Positions 1-9,354 are shown, numbered from the stretch's first letter. The stretch is DNA of 64,000 nt from Rhodocyclaceae bacterium (GCA_030824115.1 JAVBYI010000008.1:186001-250000); one strand, 5' to 3'. The notes: generated from the letters alone by a model not told the origin. Made by a program: numbers and translations.

Positions 1-386
1 CCTTGGCGTAAAACTCCACGCCGCGCCGGCAACCATTCCCGCCAAGCCGGCGCGGACATCCCGAAGAAAGCCCGCCGGTGAACTAGCCGTAGCACAATGA
101 TTGTCGCGACCGGTTGAAATGTCGGCGCTGGGGTGACGGCCGGGATCGGCCAACTGCAGCCATTGCCGTTTGCAAGATCTACGACAGCACCAAACCTTGA
201 ACGGTCATTAGCAATACCCAAAACTCATATTATGAATGTGCTTGTCCATGCTTTTATCGCGCCTATAATCAGCTTGCTTTGGTATGGAGTGCCGCCAAAC
301 CTCATATCACTACCAAGTAACGTTATAACCCCGTAAGCACGAACTGGATACAGGGCAGGTTGAAACCACTAAGGGGCAATCAAGCA
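1..386. other. Upstream region without a supported gene
   Basis: No convincing coding frame is seen. Bases 21-30 and 46-55 form a perfect 10-bp inverted repeat (CCGCGCCGGC and its complement, 15-base loop); it could end a gene to the left, but no clear T-run follows on either strand. A degenerate copy of the 24-bp interspersed repeat lies at 117-140. From about 170 onward the sequence becomes AT-richer, like the gene that follows. The short open frame at 133-336 lacks a ribosome binding site and sensible protein composition, so I leave it out. Confidence 0.5.
117..140 (+). repeat. Interspersed 24-bp repeat, degenerate copy
   Basis: Strand is given as the one reading AAAAGTCGG. This copy differs from the consensus at three positions and is intergenic. 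Confidence 0.6.
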
Positions 387-1670
387 ATGAAACACAAACT
401 CATGTTGCATCTATATGCGGTAGCTGCTCTGTTTCTACTGTCAGGTTCTGCGCATGCATCGCTGACGGCATCCGTTAGTAACTGCAGTGGCACCCCCCAA
501 GTTTCGTCAAGCGGAATTACTGGATCAGTTTCTTGTACGGTCACTTGTAGCGATGGAGACAGCACAGGCAGTTCTACAGTCACGTTCAGCGGGTCTTTTT
601 CCGGTTCGTTGTCAGGAACCGTCAATGGTGGTTGTTCTGGCGGTAGCAGCAGCTTTTCCTCTTCTGGTTCATTTCAAGGGGCTGCATGGAATTGCTACGG
701 CTCAAGCAATGCTGGAAACATCACAGGTTCATGCTCAGTCGCGCTAGGTGGTGTAAGTGGCGGTGGTTCATCAGCAGGTGCTGAGGCCCAAGTGCAGGCC
801 ACCGTTGCGCAACAGGTATCAGCGATTTCCGCGTCCATAGGATCCAGAATGCTGTCAGGAGGAAGTGGTCCGCAATCCACGAAGCAAGCATCCATCAGCA
901 CTGGTATGGCTGCAGGAGATATAGCAAAGCGTTGGAACGCATGGGCCTCGCTATCCGAAAACTCAAATAAATACTCACCGACCGACGCTGGCAAAAAACG
1001 TTCAGCAACAATCAATAACGCCGTGGTTGGGGCAGACTACCAATTTGGCCCAAGAGTGGTTGCCGGACTTTCGGCGGCTTTTGATCGAGGCCATGGTTCA
1101 GTAAGCGCAGCGGCAACGGGCACTAATACCGAGGGTTACTCAATTGCTCCGTATATGGGATTGCAGCTTAGTTCAAACATGGCCCTTGATCTATCTCTCG
1201 GCTTGGGGCAAGGCATAGCCAGGCAAGTAGGTGGCCTTGAGGCAAAATCCGACCGCGAGTTCCTTGCCACTAACCTGAACTACGGTCAGTGGATCGACAA
1301 TATCCAGATTTCAGGCAAGGCCGGGTATCTAGTGTCTAAGGAAACCTATAAGGACTCAACGACGTATGGCCAAATCAATGCAGGGACTGCCACCAAAAAC
1401 CAGATTCAACAGTTGAATATTGGCATTGAGGCGGGTTACTGGATGAGCGGTGTAATGCCATATGTCGGTGTGGCATACACTAAAGACATTCGGATAAAAG
1501 TTGCGGTGACAGATAACAGTTGGGACAGGGATGCGATTGTTCTGAAGGCTGGCGCAAACTTTTTCTCTATCGCCAGTCAGATAACCGGGGGAATTGGCTA
1601 CACGGAGGAGCTCAGTCGTCGTAGCGCTAGGAACGCCACCCTTATGGGCAACCTTAACTTCAAGTTCTGA
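387..1670 (+). CDS. Autotransporter-type outer-membrane beta-barrel protein
   Basis: The ATG at 387 is preferred over an upstream TTG because it begins a clear signal peptide (MKHKLMLHLYAVAALF followed by a SGSAHA cleavage region). Residues about 25-130 are rich in Ser, Gly and Thr and carry six cysteines, an unusual passenger. From about residue 175 the protein has the alternating pattern of an autotransporter beta-domain (RWNAWASLSEN, VVGADYQFG, VVAGLSAAFDRG) and it ends in Phe (NLNFKF), as outer-membrane barrels do. The likely location is the outer membrane, with the short passenger outside. Its substrate or adhesion target cannot be told. Base composition is visibly more AT-rich than that of the neighbours, which hints at transfer. 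It stands alone, followed by a 350-bp gap before aceE. Confidence 0.72.
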   Translation: MKHKLMLHLYAVAALFLLSGSAHASLTASVSNCSGTPQVSSSGITGSVSCTVTCSDGDSTGSSTVTFSGSFSGSLSGTVNGGCSGGSSSFSSSGSFQGAAWNCYGSSNAGNITGSCSVALGGVSGGGSSAGAEAQVQATVAQQVSAISASIGSRMLSGGSGPQSTKQASISTGMAAGDIAKRWNAWASLSENSNKYSPTDAGKKRSATINNAVVGADYQFGPRVVAGLSAAFDRGHGSVSAAATGTNTEGYSIAPYMGLQLSSNMALDLSLGLGQGIARQVGGLEAKSDREFLATNLNYGQWIDNIQISGKAGYLVSKETYKDSTTYGQINAGTATKNQIQQLNIGIEAGYWMSGVMPYVGVAYTKDIRIKVAVTDNSWDRDAIVLKAGANFFSIASQITGGIGYTEELSRRSARNATLMGNLNFKF

Positions 1671-1812
1671 ACTGATAGCTGCCCGACTACTGCGCGAGGT
1701 GACAGACCGCTTCGGGTCGGTAGTCCACATTCGCTTGCTGACTGTTGATCATCCGCTTCGTTCGAGAGGCGAGAGTCCAAGCCGCCCAGCCTGACCAGCA
1801 GCCCGTCAGCCA

Positions 1813-1836
1813 AAAAGTCGGCGCTGGCGAGACGGC
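1813..1836 (+). repeat. Interspersed 24-bp repeat
   Basis: One mismatch to consensus (GAGAC instead of GGGAC). Intergenic, between the autotransporter gene and aceE. Confidence 0.85.
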
Positions 1837-1906
1837 AACATCCTGGCACTGCGCCTATTTTCACTCCGCTTTTCCGGCAATGCATCGGACATGTTGCAGT
1901 GCCCGA

Positions 1907-1935
1907 TTGCGGGGGGCTGTGTAACCCTTTACCAT
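1907..1935 (+). promoter_or_regulatory. Possible promoter of the pyruvate dehydrogenase operon
   Basis: TTGCGG and TACCAT are separated by 17 bases and precede the aceE start by about 90 bases. Both hexamers are partial matches to the sigma70 consensus, so this is only a candidate. Confidence 0.25.
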
Positions 1936-2023
1936 GCGATACGTCCGCCTACCCGGCAGACGCATTCCGCGTGCTGCATGTCACCCGTGCCGCACACCCA
2001 TAACAACTCCATCAGGAGGAGAC

Positions 2024-4726
2024 ATGTCCGAGATTCACCCTGGCGCGACCGCCGTTTTTGCCGCGCATGCCAATGATGCAGACCCGCAGGAAACCCGCGA
2101 GTGGCTTGATGCCCTTGAAGCGGTGATTGAAGAAGTCGGCCCCGAACGCGCCCACTTTCTTATCGAAAAGTTGATCGAGCTGGGCCACCGCGCCGGCATC
2201 AACATCCCCTATTCGGCCAATACCGATTACGTCAATACGATTCCCGTCGACCGCCAGCCGCTGGCTCCCGGCGACTATGCCATCGAGAACCGCATCCGTT
2301 CCTATGTGCGCTGGAATGCGCTGGCGATGGTGCTGCGCGCCAACAAGGGCGACTCGAACCTCGGCGGCCACATCGCCAGCTTTGCCTCTGCCGCCACGCT
2401 CTACGACGTCGGCTTCCAGCATTTCTGGCATGCGCCCACCGAGAATCATGGTGGCGACCTGATCTTCGTGCAGGGCCACTCGGCCCCCGGCATCTATGCG
2501 CGCGCCTTCCTGCTCGGTCGTTTCACGGAAGCGCAGCTGGATGGCTTCCGTCAGGACGTCGACGGCAAGGGCATCACCTCTTACCCGCATCCTTGGCTGA
2601 TGCCGGATTTCTGGCAGTTCACCACCGTCTCGATGGGCCTTGGCCCCTTGCAGGCGATCTATCAGGCGCGCTTCATGAAGTACATCCACGACCGTGGGCT
2701 GGCGCAGACCGCCGGCCGCAAGGTCTGGGCCTTCATGGGCGACGGCGAGACCGATGAGGTCGAGAGCCTCGGCGCGATCGGCATGGCCGGGCGTGAGAAA
2801 CTCGACAACCTGATCTTCGTCATCAACTGCAACCTGCAACGCCTCGATGGCCCGGTGCGTGGCAACGGCAAGATCATTCAGGAACTGGAAGCCGATTTTC
2901 GCGGCGCCGGCTGGAACGTCATCAAGGTGGTCTGGGGCAGTTACTGGGACCCGCTGCTGGCGCAGGACAAGCATGGCCTGTTGAGGAAGCGCATGGCCGA
3001 GTGCGTCGATGGCGACTACCAGACCTTCAAGTCGAAGGATGGCGCCTATGTGCGCGAGCATTTCTTCAACACGCCGGAACTCAAGGCGATGGTCGCCAAC
3101 TGGTCGGACGAGGACATCTGGCGCCTGAACCGTGGCGGTCACGATCCGCACAAGGTCTTCGCCGCCTACCAGTCTGCCGTCAATCACACCGGCCAGCCGA
3201 CGGTGATCCTCGCCAAGACCATCAAGGGTTACGGCATGGGCGAATCGGGCGAGGCGCAGAACATCACCCATCAGCAAAAGAAGATGGGCACGACCTCGCT
3301 CAAGGCTTTCCGCAACCGCTTCCGCTTGCCGATCACCGACGAGGAACTGGAGGCACTGCCCTACCTGAAGTTCCCCGATGGTTCGCCCGAACTGGAATAC
3401 ATGCGCGGCCACCGTGAGGCGCTCGGCGGTTATCTGCCGCAGCGCCGTCGCCGTGTCGAACCCATGCCGGTGCCGGCACTGGCCGCCTTTGATGCACTGC
3501 TGAAAGCCAGTGGCGAGGGTCGCGAGGTGTCGACAACAATGGCCTTCGTGCGCATCCTCAACACCCTGATCAAGGACAAGCAGATCGGCAAACGCATCGT
3601 GCCGATTGTGCCGGACGAGTCGCGCACCTTCGGTATGGAAGGGCTGTTCCGTCAGGTCGGCATCTGGAACCAGGAAGGCCAGAAGTATGTGCCGCAGGAC
3701 GCCGATCAGTTGATGTTCTACAAGGAATCGAAGGACGGCCAGATTCTGCAGGAAGGCATCAACGAGGCCGGCGCGATGGCCGACTGGATCGCTGCCGCGA
3801 CGAGCTACTCGACGCACGGCGTGCAGATGATTCCGGTCTACATCTTCTATTCGATGTTCGGCTTGCAACGCACGCTGGACTTGTGCTGGGCAGCGGGCGA
3901 CTCGCGTGCGCGCGGCTTCCTCGTCGGCGGCACCGCCGGGCGGACGACGCTCAACGGCGAAGGCCTGCAGCATGAGGATGGTCATTCGCACATCCTCGCC
4001 GCGACGATTCCCAACTGCATTTCGTATGACCCGACCTTCAGCTACGAAGTCGCGGTGATCGTTCAGGACGGCTTGCGCCGCATGGTCACCGAGCAGGAGG
4101 ATGTGTTCTATTACCTCACGGTGATGAACGAGAACTACGAGCACCCGGCCATGCCCGAGGGCGTCGAGCAGGACATCCTCAAGGGTATGTACCTGTTCAA
4201 GAAGGGTGCGGCGACCAACGGCCCGCGCGTGCAATTGCTCGGCTCGGGCACGATCTTCCGCGAGGTGATCGCCGCTGCCGACCTGCTGCAGAACGACTGG
4301 GGGGTGGCGGCTGATTTGTGGTCCGCGACCAGCTTCAACGAGCTGGCGCGCGACGGCCACAACTGCACGCGCTTCCATATGCTGCATCCGGGCGAGGCGC
4401 GCCCCGCCTGCCACGCCAAGGGATTGCTGGCCGATACGCGCGGCCCGATTGTCGCGGCGACCGATTACACGCGCATGTACGCCGAGCAGATTCGCCCCTT
4501 CATCACCGAAGGCGGGCGGCGTTATACGGTGCTCGGCACCGATGGTTTTGGCCGTTCCGATACGCGCGAGCAACTGCGCCGCTTCTTCGAGGTCGATCGT
4601 TATTACGTGACGGTAGCCGCGCTGTCCTCGCTGGCAGATGATGGCGCGATTGAAGTGAAGGTGGTGGCCGAGGCGATTGCGAAATATGGCCTCGATCCGA
4701 GCAAACCGAATCCGGTGGGGGTGTGA
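2024..4726 (+). CDS. aceE: Pyruvate dehydrogenase E1 component (homodimeric type)
   Basis: This enzyme decarboxylates pyruvate with thiamine diphosphate and passes the acetyl group to the lipoyl arms of E2. The start at 2024 (MSEIHPGATAVF) follows AGGAGGA and gives 900 residues, close to the family's usual 890. The thiamine diphosphate motif runs from GDGETDE to NCNLQRLDG (residues about 239-272). Other family segments are SYSTHGVQMIPVYIFYSMFG and the GRTTLNGEGLQHEDGHSHI stretch. The 3' end touches aceF (stop and next start within a few bases), so the two are cotranslated. It is the first gene of aceE-aceF-lpd, which supplies acetyl-CoA. Confidence 0.97.
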   Translation: MSEIHPGATAVFAAHANDADPQETREWLDALEAVIEEVGPERAHFLIEKLIELGHRAGINIPYSANTDYVNTIPVDRQPLAPGDYAIENRIRSYVRWNALAMVLRANKGDSNLGGHIASFASAATLYDVGFQHFWHAPTENHGGDLIFVQGHSAPGIYARAFLLGRFTEAQLDGFRQDVDGKGITSYPHPWLMPDFWQFTTVSMGLGPLQAIYQARFMKYIHDRGLAQTAGRKVWAFMGDGETDEVESLGAIGMAGREKLDNLIFVINCNLQRLDGPVRGNGKIIQELEADFRGAGWNVIKVVWGSYWDPLLAQDKHGLLRKRMAECVDGDYQTFKSKDGAYVREHFFNTPELKAMVANWSDEDIWRLNRGGHDPHKVFAAYQSAVNHTGQPTVILAKTIKGYGMGESGEAQNITHQQKKMGTTSLKAFRNRFRLPITDEELEALPYLKFPDGSPELEYMRGHREALGGYLPQRRRRVEPMPVPALAAFDALLKASGEGREVSTTMAFVRILNTLIKDKQIGKRIVPIVPDESRTFGMEGLFRQVGIWNQEGQKYVPQDADQLMFYKESKDGQILQEGINEAGAMADWIAAATSYSTHGVQMIPVYIFYSMFGLQRTLDLCWAAGDSRARGFLVGGTAGRTTLNGEGLQHEDGHSHILAATIPNCISYDPTFSYEVAVIVQDGLRRMVTEQEDVFYYLTVMNENYEHPAMPEGVEQDILKGMYLFKKGAATNGPRVQLLGSGTIFREVIAAADLLQNDWGVAADLWSATSFNELARDGHNCTRFHMLHPGEARPACHAKGLLADTRGPIVAATDYTRMYAEQIRPFITEGGRRYTVLGTDGFGRSDTREQLRRFFEVDRYYVTVAALSSLADDGAIEVKVVAEAIAKYGLDPSKPNPVGV

Positions 4727-4728
4727 TC

Positions 4729-6078
4729 ATGATGGAGATCAAAGTACCCGACATCGGCGATTTCAAGGACGTGCCCGTCATCGAGATTCACGTCAAGCCG
4801 GGCGATACGGTCAAGGCCGATGACTCGCTGGTCACGCTGGAATCGGACAAGGCGACGATGGATGTACCGGCCCCGGTGGCCGGCGTGGTGAAGGAAATCA
4901 AGGTTGCCCTTGGCGACAAAGTGGCGGAAGGCAGTGTGATTGTGTTGCTCGACGCGACTGCCGCCGAACCCGTGGTGACGCCAGCACCTGCGCCGGCCGC
5001 AGCACCAGCACAGGTTGCCGTCCCACCAGCGCCGACTTTTGCAGCACCGTCTGTTGTCGCTTCATCAGCGGCAGGCGCAGCCCCGCCGACCGCGAGCATT
5101 GCCATCCTGCCGCCGTCCGTGCATATTCCCACGCCGGCCGAAATCGTTGCCGAACTCGATGGCATCAAGCCGCATGCCTCGCCCTCCGTGCGGCGCTTTG
5201 CCCGTGAGCTGGGTGTTGATGTGGCGAAGGTCAAGGGCAGTGGGCCGAAAGGTCGCATCACCCAGCAGGACGTGCAGGCTTTCGTGAAAGGCGTCATGTC
5301 GGGGGCAGGTGCCGTCCTGCCAGCGCCGACTTCTTCCGGTGGAGGACTCGACCTGCTGCCCTGGCCGAAGGTCGACTTCGCCAAGTTCGGCCCCATCGAG
5401 GTCAAGCCGCTGTCACGCATCAAGAAGATCAGCGGCCCCAACCTCGCGCGCAACTGGGTGATGATCCCGGCGGTGACCTACCATGAGGATGCCGACATCA
5501 CCGACCTCGAAGCGTTGCGGGTCAGCCTCAACAAGGAGAACGAGAAGTCGGGCACCAAGGTGACAATGCTGGCCTTCATGATCAAGGCCGTCGTGGCGGC
5601 GCTGAAGAAATACCCCGATCTCAACTCGTCGCTCGACGGGGAAAATCAGGTCTTCAAAAACTACTGGCACATCGGCTTCGCCGCCGATACGCCGAATGGC
5701 CTGATGGTGCCGGTGTTGAAGAACGCCGACCAGAAGGGCGTGTTCGAGATTGCGCAGGAAACCTCGGAACTGGCGAAGAAGGCACGCGAAGGCAAACTGC
5801 CGCCTGCCGACATGCAGGGGGCAACCTTCACCATTTCCAGCGTCGGCGGCATCGGCGGAACGTCGTTCTCACCGATCGTCAATGCGCCGGAAGTGGCGAT
5901 TCTCGGCATCAGCAAGTCGAGCATGAAACCGGTGTGGAATGGCAAGGAATTCGTGCCACGCCTGATCGTGCCGCTGTCGCTGTCAGCCGATCACCGCGCC
6001 ATCGACGGCGCACTGGCGACACGCTTCAACGCCACCCTTGCCCAGTTACTCGGTGACTTCAGGAGGGTCATGCTATGA
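4729..6078 (+). CDS. aceF: Dihydrolipoamide acetyltransferase (E2 of pyruvate dehydrogenase)
   Basis: E2 transfers the acetyl group from lipoamide to CoA and is the core of the complex. A single lipoyl domain occupies residues about 1-80 (lipoyl lysine in ESDKATMD). An Ala/Pro linker follows, then an E3/E1-binding domain (SVRRFARELGVD, about 150-185), a second linker, and the catalytic domain with HRAIDG in LSADHRAIDGALATRF near the C terminus. Both linkers contain a copy of the 24-bp genomic repeat, read in frame as AVPPAPTF and AVLPAPTS. Start choice is between ATG 4729 and ATG 4732; GTG 4723 overlaps the aceE stop. The stop overlaps the lpd start. Having one lipoyl domain here fits E3 carrying its own. 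Confidence 0.96.
   Translation: MMEIKVPDIGDFKDVPVIEIHVKPGDTVKADDSLVTLESDKATMDVPAPVAGVVKEIKVALGDKVAEGSVIVLLDATAAEPVVTPAPAPAAAPAQVAVPPAPTFAAPSVVASSAAGAAPPTASIAILPPSVHIPTPAEIVAELDGIKPHASPSVRRFARELGVDVAKVKGSGPKGRITQQDVQAFVKGVMSGAGAVLPAPTSSGGGLDLLPWPKVDFAKFGPIEVKPLSRIKKISGPNLARNWVMIPAVTYHEDADITDLEALRVSLNKENEKSGTKVTMLAFMIKAVVAALKKYPDLNSSLDGENQVFKNYWHIGFAADTPNGLMVPVLKNADQKGVFEIAQETSELAKKAREGKLPPADMQGATFTISSVGGIGGTSFSPIVNAPEVAILGISKSSMKPVWNGKEFVPRLIVPLSLSADHRAIDGALATRFNATLAQLLGDFRRVML
5017..5040 (-). repeat. Interspersed 24-bp repeat inside aceF (first linker)
   Basis: One mismatch to consensus. Read by aceF in frame as AVPPAPTF, in the Ala/Pro-rich linker after the lipoyl domain. Confidence 0.88.
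5311..5334 (-). repeat. Interspersed 24-bp repeat inside aceF (second linker)
   Basis: Two mismatches. Read in frame as AVLPAPTS, between the subunit-binding and catalytic domains. Confidence 0.82.
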
Positions 6079-7784
6079 CGACCCTGGAAGTGAAAGTACC
6101 CGACATCGGCGACTTCAAGGGCGTGCCGGTGATCGAGATTCACGTCAAGCCGGGCGATGTCGTGAAGGCCGACGATTCGCTCGTCACGCTGGAGTCGGAC
6201 AAGGCGACGATGGATGTGCCCAGCCCGGCTGCGGGGACGGTAAAGGAGATCAAAGTCGCGTTGGGCGACAAGGTCGCCGAGGGGCATCTGATCGTGTTGC
6301 TTGAAGCTGGGGCGAGTACCGTCGCGCCGACACCTGCACCTGCCGTCTCGCCATCGCCGACTTCTTCAACCGCCGACATCGAATGCGAGATGCTCGTCCT
6401 CGGCGCCGGCCCCGGCGGCTACTCGGCCGCCTTCCGCAGTGCCGACCTCGGCATGAAGACGGTGCTGGTCGAACGCTACGCGACACTCGGCGGTGTTTGT
6501 CTCAACGTTGGCTGCATTCCCTCGAAGGCCTTGCTGCATGTCACTGCCGTGATGGACGAAGCGCAGCATCTCGGCGCTGCCGGTGTCACGTTCGCTCCTC
6601 CGCAGGTCGATATCGACAAGCTGCGTGCGCACAAGGAGAAAGTCGTCGGCAAACTGACCGGGGGCCTGGCCGGCATGGCCAAGGCGCGCAAGGTCGAGGT
6701 TGTGCAGGGCGTCGGGCAGTTTGCCGATGCCCACCACATGGCCGTCGCAACGGCCGCTGGCACAAAGACCATCCGCTTTACGCAGTGCATCATCGCGGCG
6801 GGTTCGCAGGCGGTGCATCTACCTTTCCTGCCCGACGATCCGCGCATCGTCGATTCCACCGGCGCACTCGAACTGCGTACCCGGCCGGAAAAGATGCTCG
6901 TCATCGGCGGCGGCATCATCGGCCTCGAAATGGCGACGGTGTATTCGACCTTGGGCGCCAAAGTCGATGTGGTCGAAATGCTCGACGCCCTGATGCAGGG
7001 GCCGGATCGCGATGCCGTGAAGGTCTGGGAAAAGCAGAACAGCCAGCGCTTCGACAAGATCATGCTGAAGACGAAGACCACCGCCGTTGAGGCGAAGGCT
7101 GATGGCCTCTGGGTCACTTTCGAAGGTGAAGCAGCACCGAAAGAGCCGCAGCGCTACGACCTGATTCTGCAAGCTGCCGGCCGCAGCCCCAACGGCAAGA
7201 AGATCGCCGCCGACAAGGCCGGTGTGAACGTGAACGAGCGCGGCTTCATTCCGGTCGATTCACAGATGCGCACCAACGTCCTGCACCTCTTCGCCATCGG
7301 CGACATTGTGGGCAACCCGATGCTGGCGCACAAGGCGGTGCATGAGGCGCATGTGGCGGCGGAAGCGGCGGCCGGACAGAAAGCGCATTTCGATGCAACC
7401 GTGATTCCGAGTGTGGCCTATACCCATCCCGAAGTCGCCTGGGTCGGCCTTACCGAAGCGCAGGCGAAGGAAGCCGGCCGCCCGATTGAAGTGGCGAAGT
7501 TCCCCTGGGCAGCCTCCGGCCGCGCCATCGCCAATGGGGCGGACTACGGTTTCACCAAACTGCTCTTCGATGCGGAGACCCATCGCATCGTCGGCGGCAC
7601 GATTGTCGGCCCAAGTGCGGGCGACATGATCGGCGAAATCTGTCTCGCCATCGAGATGGGTGCCGACGCGACCGACATCGGCAAGACCATCCACCCGCAC
7701 CCGACGCTGGGCGAAAGTATTGGCATGGCGGCGGAGGTGGCGCATGGCAGTTGTACGGATCTGCCGCCGCTGAAGAAACGCTAA
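6075..7784 (+). CDS. lpdA: Dihydrolipoamide dehydrogenase with N-terminal lipoyl domain (E3)
   Basis: E3 reoxidises dihydrolipoamide using FAD and NAD+. Residues 1-80 form a lipoyl domain ([15 protein letters not shown]) almost identical to that of the adjacent aceF, probably from duplication. After a short Ala/Pro/Ser linker, the flavoprotein begins with the FAD-binding [11 protein letters not shown]. The redox disulfide is in [17 protein letters not shown], the NAD-binding fold in [15 protein letters not shown], and the C-terminal His/Glu pair in HPHPTLGES. The fused lipoyl-E3 form (569 residues) is known from other betaproteobacteria. The ATG overlaps the aceF stop by four bases. The linker holds a diverged copy of the 24-bp repeat. 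An intrinsic terminator follows the gene. Confidence 0.96.
   Translation: MTTLEVKVPDIGDFKGVPVIEIHVKPGDVVKADDSLVTLESDKATMDVPSPAAGTVKEIKVALGDKVAEGHLIVLLEAGASTVAPTPAPAVSPSPTSSTADIECEMLVLGAGPGGYSAAFRSADLGMKTVLVERYATLGGVCLNVGCIPSKALLHVTAVMDEAQHLGAAGVTFAPPQVDIDKLRAHKEKVVGKLTGGLAGMAKARKVEVVQGVGQFADAHHMAVATAAGTKTIRFTQCIIAAGSQAVHLPFLPDDPRIVDSTGALELRTRPEKMLVIGGGIIGLEMATVYSTLGAKVDVVEMLDALMQGPDRDAVKVWEKQNSQRFDKIMLKTKTTAVEAKADGLWVTFEGEAAPKEPQRYDLILQAAGRSPNGKKIAADKAGVNVNERGFIPVDSQMRTNVLHLFAIGDIVGNPMLAHKAVHEAHVAAEAAAGQKAHFDATVIPSVAYTHPEVAWVGLTEAQAKEAGRPIEVAKFPWAASGRAIANGADYGFTKLLFDAETHRIVGGTIVGPSAGDMIGEICLAIEMGADATDIGKTIHPHPTLGESIGMAAEVAHGSCTDLPPLKKR
6342..6365 (-). repeat. Interspersed 24-bp repeat inside lpdA linker (diverged)
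   Basis: Three mismatches. Read in frame as AVSPSPTS between the lipoyl and flavoprotein domains. Confidence 0.65.
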
Positions 7785-7812
7785 GACCGGTATACTTACC
7801 CCGACAATACAA

Positions 7813-7838
7813 GCCCGGCATGACCGGGCATCTTTTTT
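7813..7838 (+). terminator. Intrinsic terminator between lpdA and rpiA
   Basis: GCCCGG and CCGGGC form a 6-bp stem with a 5-base loop, followed by ATCTTTTTT. The T-run ends three bases before the rpiA Shine-Dalgarno sequence AAGGAGG, so it either ends the pdh transcript or attenuates readthrough into rpiA. Confidence 0.7.
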
Positions 7839-7854
7839 CCAAGGAGGACGCAAT

Positions 7855-8529
7855 ATGGCAACGCAGGACGAACTCAAGCAGGCCGTGGCTCAGGCAGCAG
7901 TCGATTATGTGGCCGCGCATGTGCCGGCGGGTAGCATTGTGGGCGTGGGCACTGGCTCGACGGCCAATTTCTTCATCGATGCACTGGCGAAGATCAAGGA
8001 TCGTATCAGCGCCACTGTGGCCAGTTCCGAGGCGACGAAGAAGCGGCTTGAGGGCCATGGCATCAAGGTACTCGACCTGAATGAGGTGACGAGTATGCCG
8101 GTGTATGTGGATGGCGCTGACGAGATCACCGCAAAGCTGGAGATGGTCAAGGGCGGCGGTGGCGCGCTGACGCGCGAGAAGATCGTCGCGGCGGTGGCCG
8201 ACAAATTCATCTGCGTTTGCGACGAGAGCAAGCTGGTCGGTACGCTTGGCAAGTTCCCGCTGCCGGTCGAGGTGATCCCGATGGCGCGTGCCTATGTGGC
8301 GCGCGAGATCATCAAGCTGGGCGGTCAGCCGAAGTTGCGCGAAGGGTTTGTTACCGACAACGGCAATGTGATTCTCGACGTGCATGGCCTGCAGATTGCC
8401 GATCCGGCGGGGCTTGAAACGACGCTGAACGGCCTCGTTGGCGTGGTGACCAATGGCCTGTTTGCCTGCCGTGGCGCTGATTTGCTGTTGCTGGCCACGC
8501 CTTCGGGCGTGAAGCAAATGGCGCGCTGA
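7855..8529 (+). CDS. rpiA: Ribose-5-phosphate isomerase A
   Basis: RpiA interconverts ribose 5-phosphate and ribulose 5-phosphate in the pentose phosphate pathway, and here also feeds the Calvin cycle. The 224-residue length is typical. Visible family motifs are [13 protein letters not shown] (phosphate binding), [21 protein letters not shown] and [14 protein letters not shown], the last two holding the catalytic Asp, Lys and Glu residues. AAGGAGG sits eight bases upstream of the ATG. A terminator-like hairpin directly before this site means the gene may have its own promoter; TATACT at 7791-7796 could be a -10 element, but no good -35 is seen. Confidence 0.96.
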   Translation: MATQDELKQAVAQAAVDYVAAHVPAGSIVGVGTGSTANFFIDALAKIKDRISATVASSEATKKRLEGHGIKVLDLNEVTSMPVYVDGADEITAKLEMVKGGGGALTREKIVAAVADKFICVCDESKLVGTLGKFPLPVEVIPMARAYVAREIIKLGGQPKLREGFVTDNGNVILDVHGLQIADPAGLETTLNGLVGVVTNGLFACRGADLLLLATPSGVKQMAR

Positions 8530-8536
8530 AACAAAA

Positions 8537-8555
8537 CTGTCATTGAAACTGCCTA
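8537..8555 (+). promoter_or_regulatory. Possible PhoB box upstream of phoU
   Basis: CTGTCAT is followed, five bases later, by CTGCCTA. The PhoB consensus is a direct repeat of CTGTCAT with four bases between, so one half matches perfectly and the second is imperfect with off-by-one spacing. Its position 42 bases before phoU is what makes it worth noting. Confidence 0.3.
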
Positions 8556-8596
8556 AACTCGCCCGTTACTCACCCTAGATTCCTGGAGAACCCCGC

Positions 8597-9298
8597 ATGG
8601 TTGCACATACCCTCAAGCAGTTCGATGCCGAACTGGAAAATATTCGCGGCAAGGTGCTGCAACTGGGCGGCTTGGTCGAACGCCAGCTCCTGCGTGCGAT
8701 GGATGCGCTGGCCGAGGGTGATCTGGTGCTGTGTGAGCAGGTCATCAATACCGACCAGGAGGTTAATCGCCTTGAAGTCGAACTCGACGAAGCTTGCACG
8801 CATGTGATCGCCAAGCATCAGCCGACCGCGATCGACCTGCGCATGATCATGACGGTGATCAAGACGATTACCGACCTGGAGCGGATTGGTGACGAGGCCA
8901 AGAAGATTGCCAAGCAGGCACGGGCACTGTATTCAAGCGATGTGCAGTTCGTGCCGCGCATCGAGTTGCGCCATGGTGCCGAGATTGCAGCATCCATGTT
9001 GCGTCAGGCACTCGATGCCTTTGCCCGTGTTGACTGTTCCGTGGCGACGCAGGTGGTGCGGCGTGACAAGGAAGTGGATGCCGAGTTCAAGGCGGCGATG
9101 CGCCAGCTCATCACCTTCATGATCGAAGACCCACGCACCATCTCGCGTGCGCTCGAACTGCTCTTTATCGCCAAATCGATTGAGCGCGTTGGTGACCACG
9201 CCAAGAATATTTCGGAATATGTGGTTTATATGGAGAAGGGACGCGATGTGCGCCACCTTGGCCTGGAGGTGCTTGAGCGCGAAGTGGCCAAGCCCTGA
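8597..9298 (+). CDS. phoU: Phosphate transport system regulatory protein PhoU
   Basis: PhoU is a cytoplasmic all-helical protein that links the Pst phosphate transporter to the PhoR/PhoB two-component system and represses the Pho regulon when phosphate is plentiful. The 233 residues show two PhoU repeats, each with a metal-binding acidic motif: ITDLERIGDEAKKIA near residue 95 and AKSIERVGDHAKNISEYVVY near residue 190. No pst or phoBR genes are adjacent, so it is an isolated copy. The polyphosphate phosphotransferase about 1.7 kb further on belongs to related phosphate metabolism. A strong bidirectional terminator follows. Confidence 0.95.
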   Translation: MVAHTLKQFDAELENIRGKVLQLGGLVERQLLRAMDALAEGDLVLCEQVINTDQEVNRLEVELDEACTHVIAKHQPTAIDLRMIMTVIKTITDLERIGDEAKKIAKQARALYSSDVQFVPRIELRHGAEIAASMLRQALDAFARVDCSVATQVVRRDKEVDAEFKAAMRQLITFMIEDPRTISRALELLFIAKSIERVGDHAKNISEYVVYMEKGRDVRHLGLEVLEREVAKP

Positions 9299-9322
9299 CC
9301 GTTTCGTAGGCAACACAAAAGA

Positions 9323-9354
9323 AAAGGCCGCGCCCGTACGGGTGCGGCCTTTTT
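9323..9354. terminator. Bidirectional intrinsic terminator between phoU and yggX
   Basis: AAAGGCCGC and GCGGCCTTT flank GCCCGTACGGGT, giving a long near-perfect stem with A-run and T-run on either side. It suits the convergent phoU and yggX genes. Confidence 0.9.

Larger units (their letters stand above)
1671..2023. other. Intergenic region upstream of aceE
   Basis: It contains one 24-bp repeat copy (1813-1836), a possible sigma70 promoter (1907-1935) and a strong ribosome binding site AGGAGGA at 2014-2020. An in-frame ATG at 1934 would lengthen AceE by 30 residues, but that extension has no family support and the Shine-Dalgarno sequence favours 2024. No RNA gene was recognised. Confidence 0.5.

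Noticed and set aside
1813-1836. The 24-bp unit as an intrinsic terminator by itself
   Set aside because: Only three-base pairings can be formed inside one unit, and orientation relative to genes is mixed; only the copy at 25465 forms a good hairpin through an extra inverted half.
2012-4573. 853-codon open frame antisense to aceE
   Set aside because: A high-GC shadow of aceE codon structure with Arg/Ala/His-rich composition, no family motifs and no start signal.
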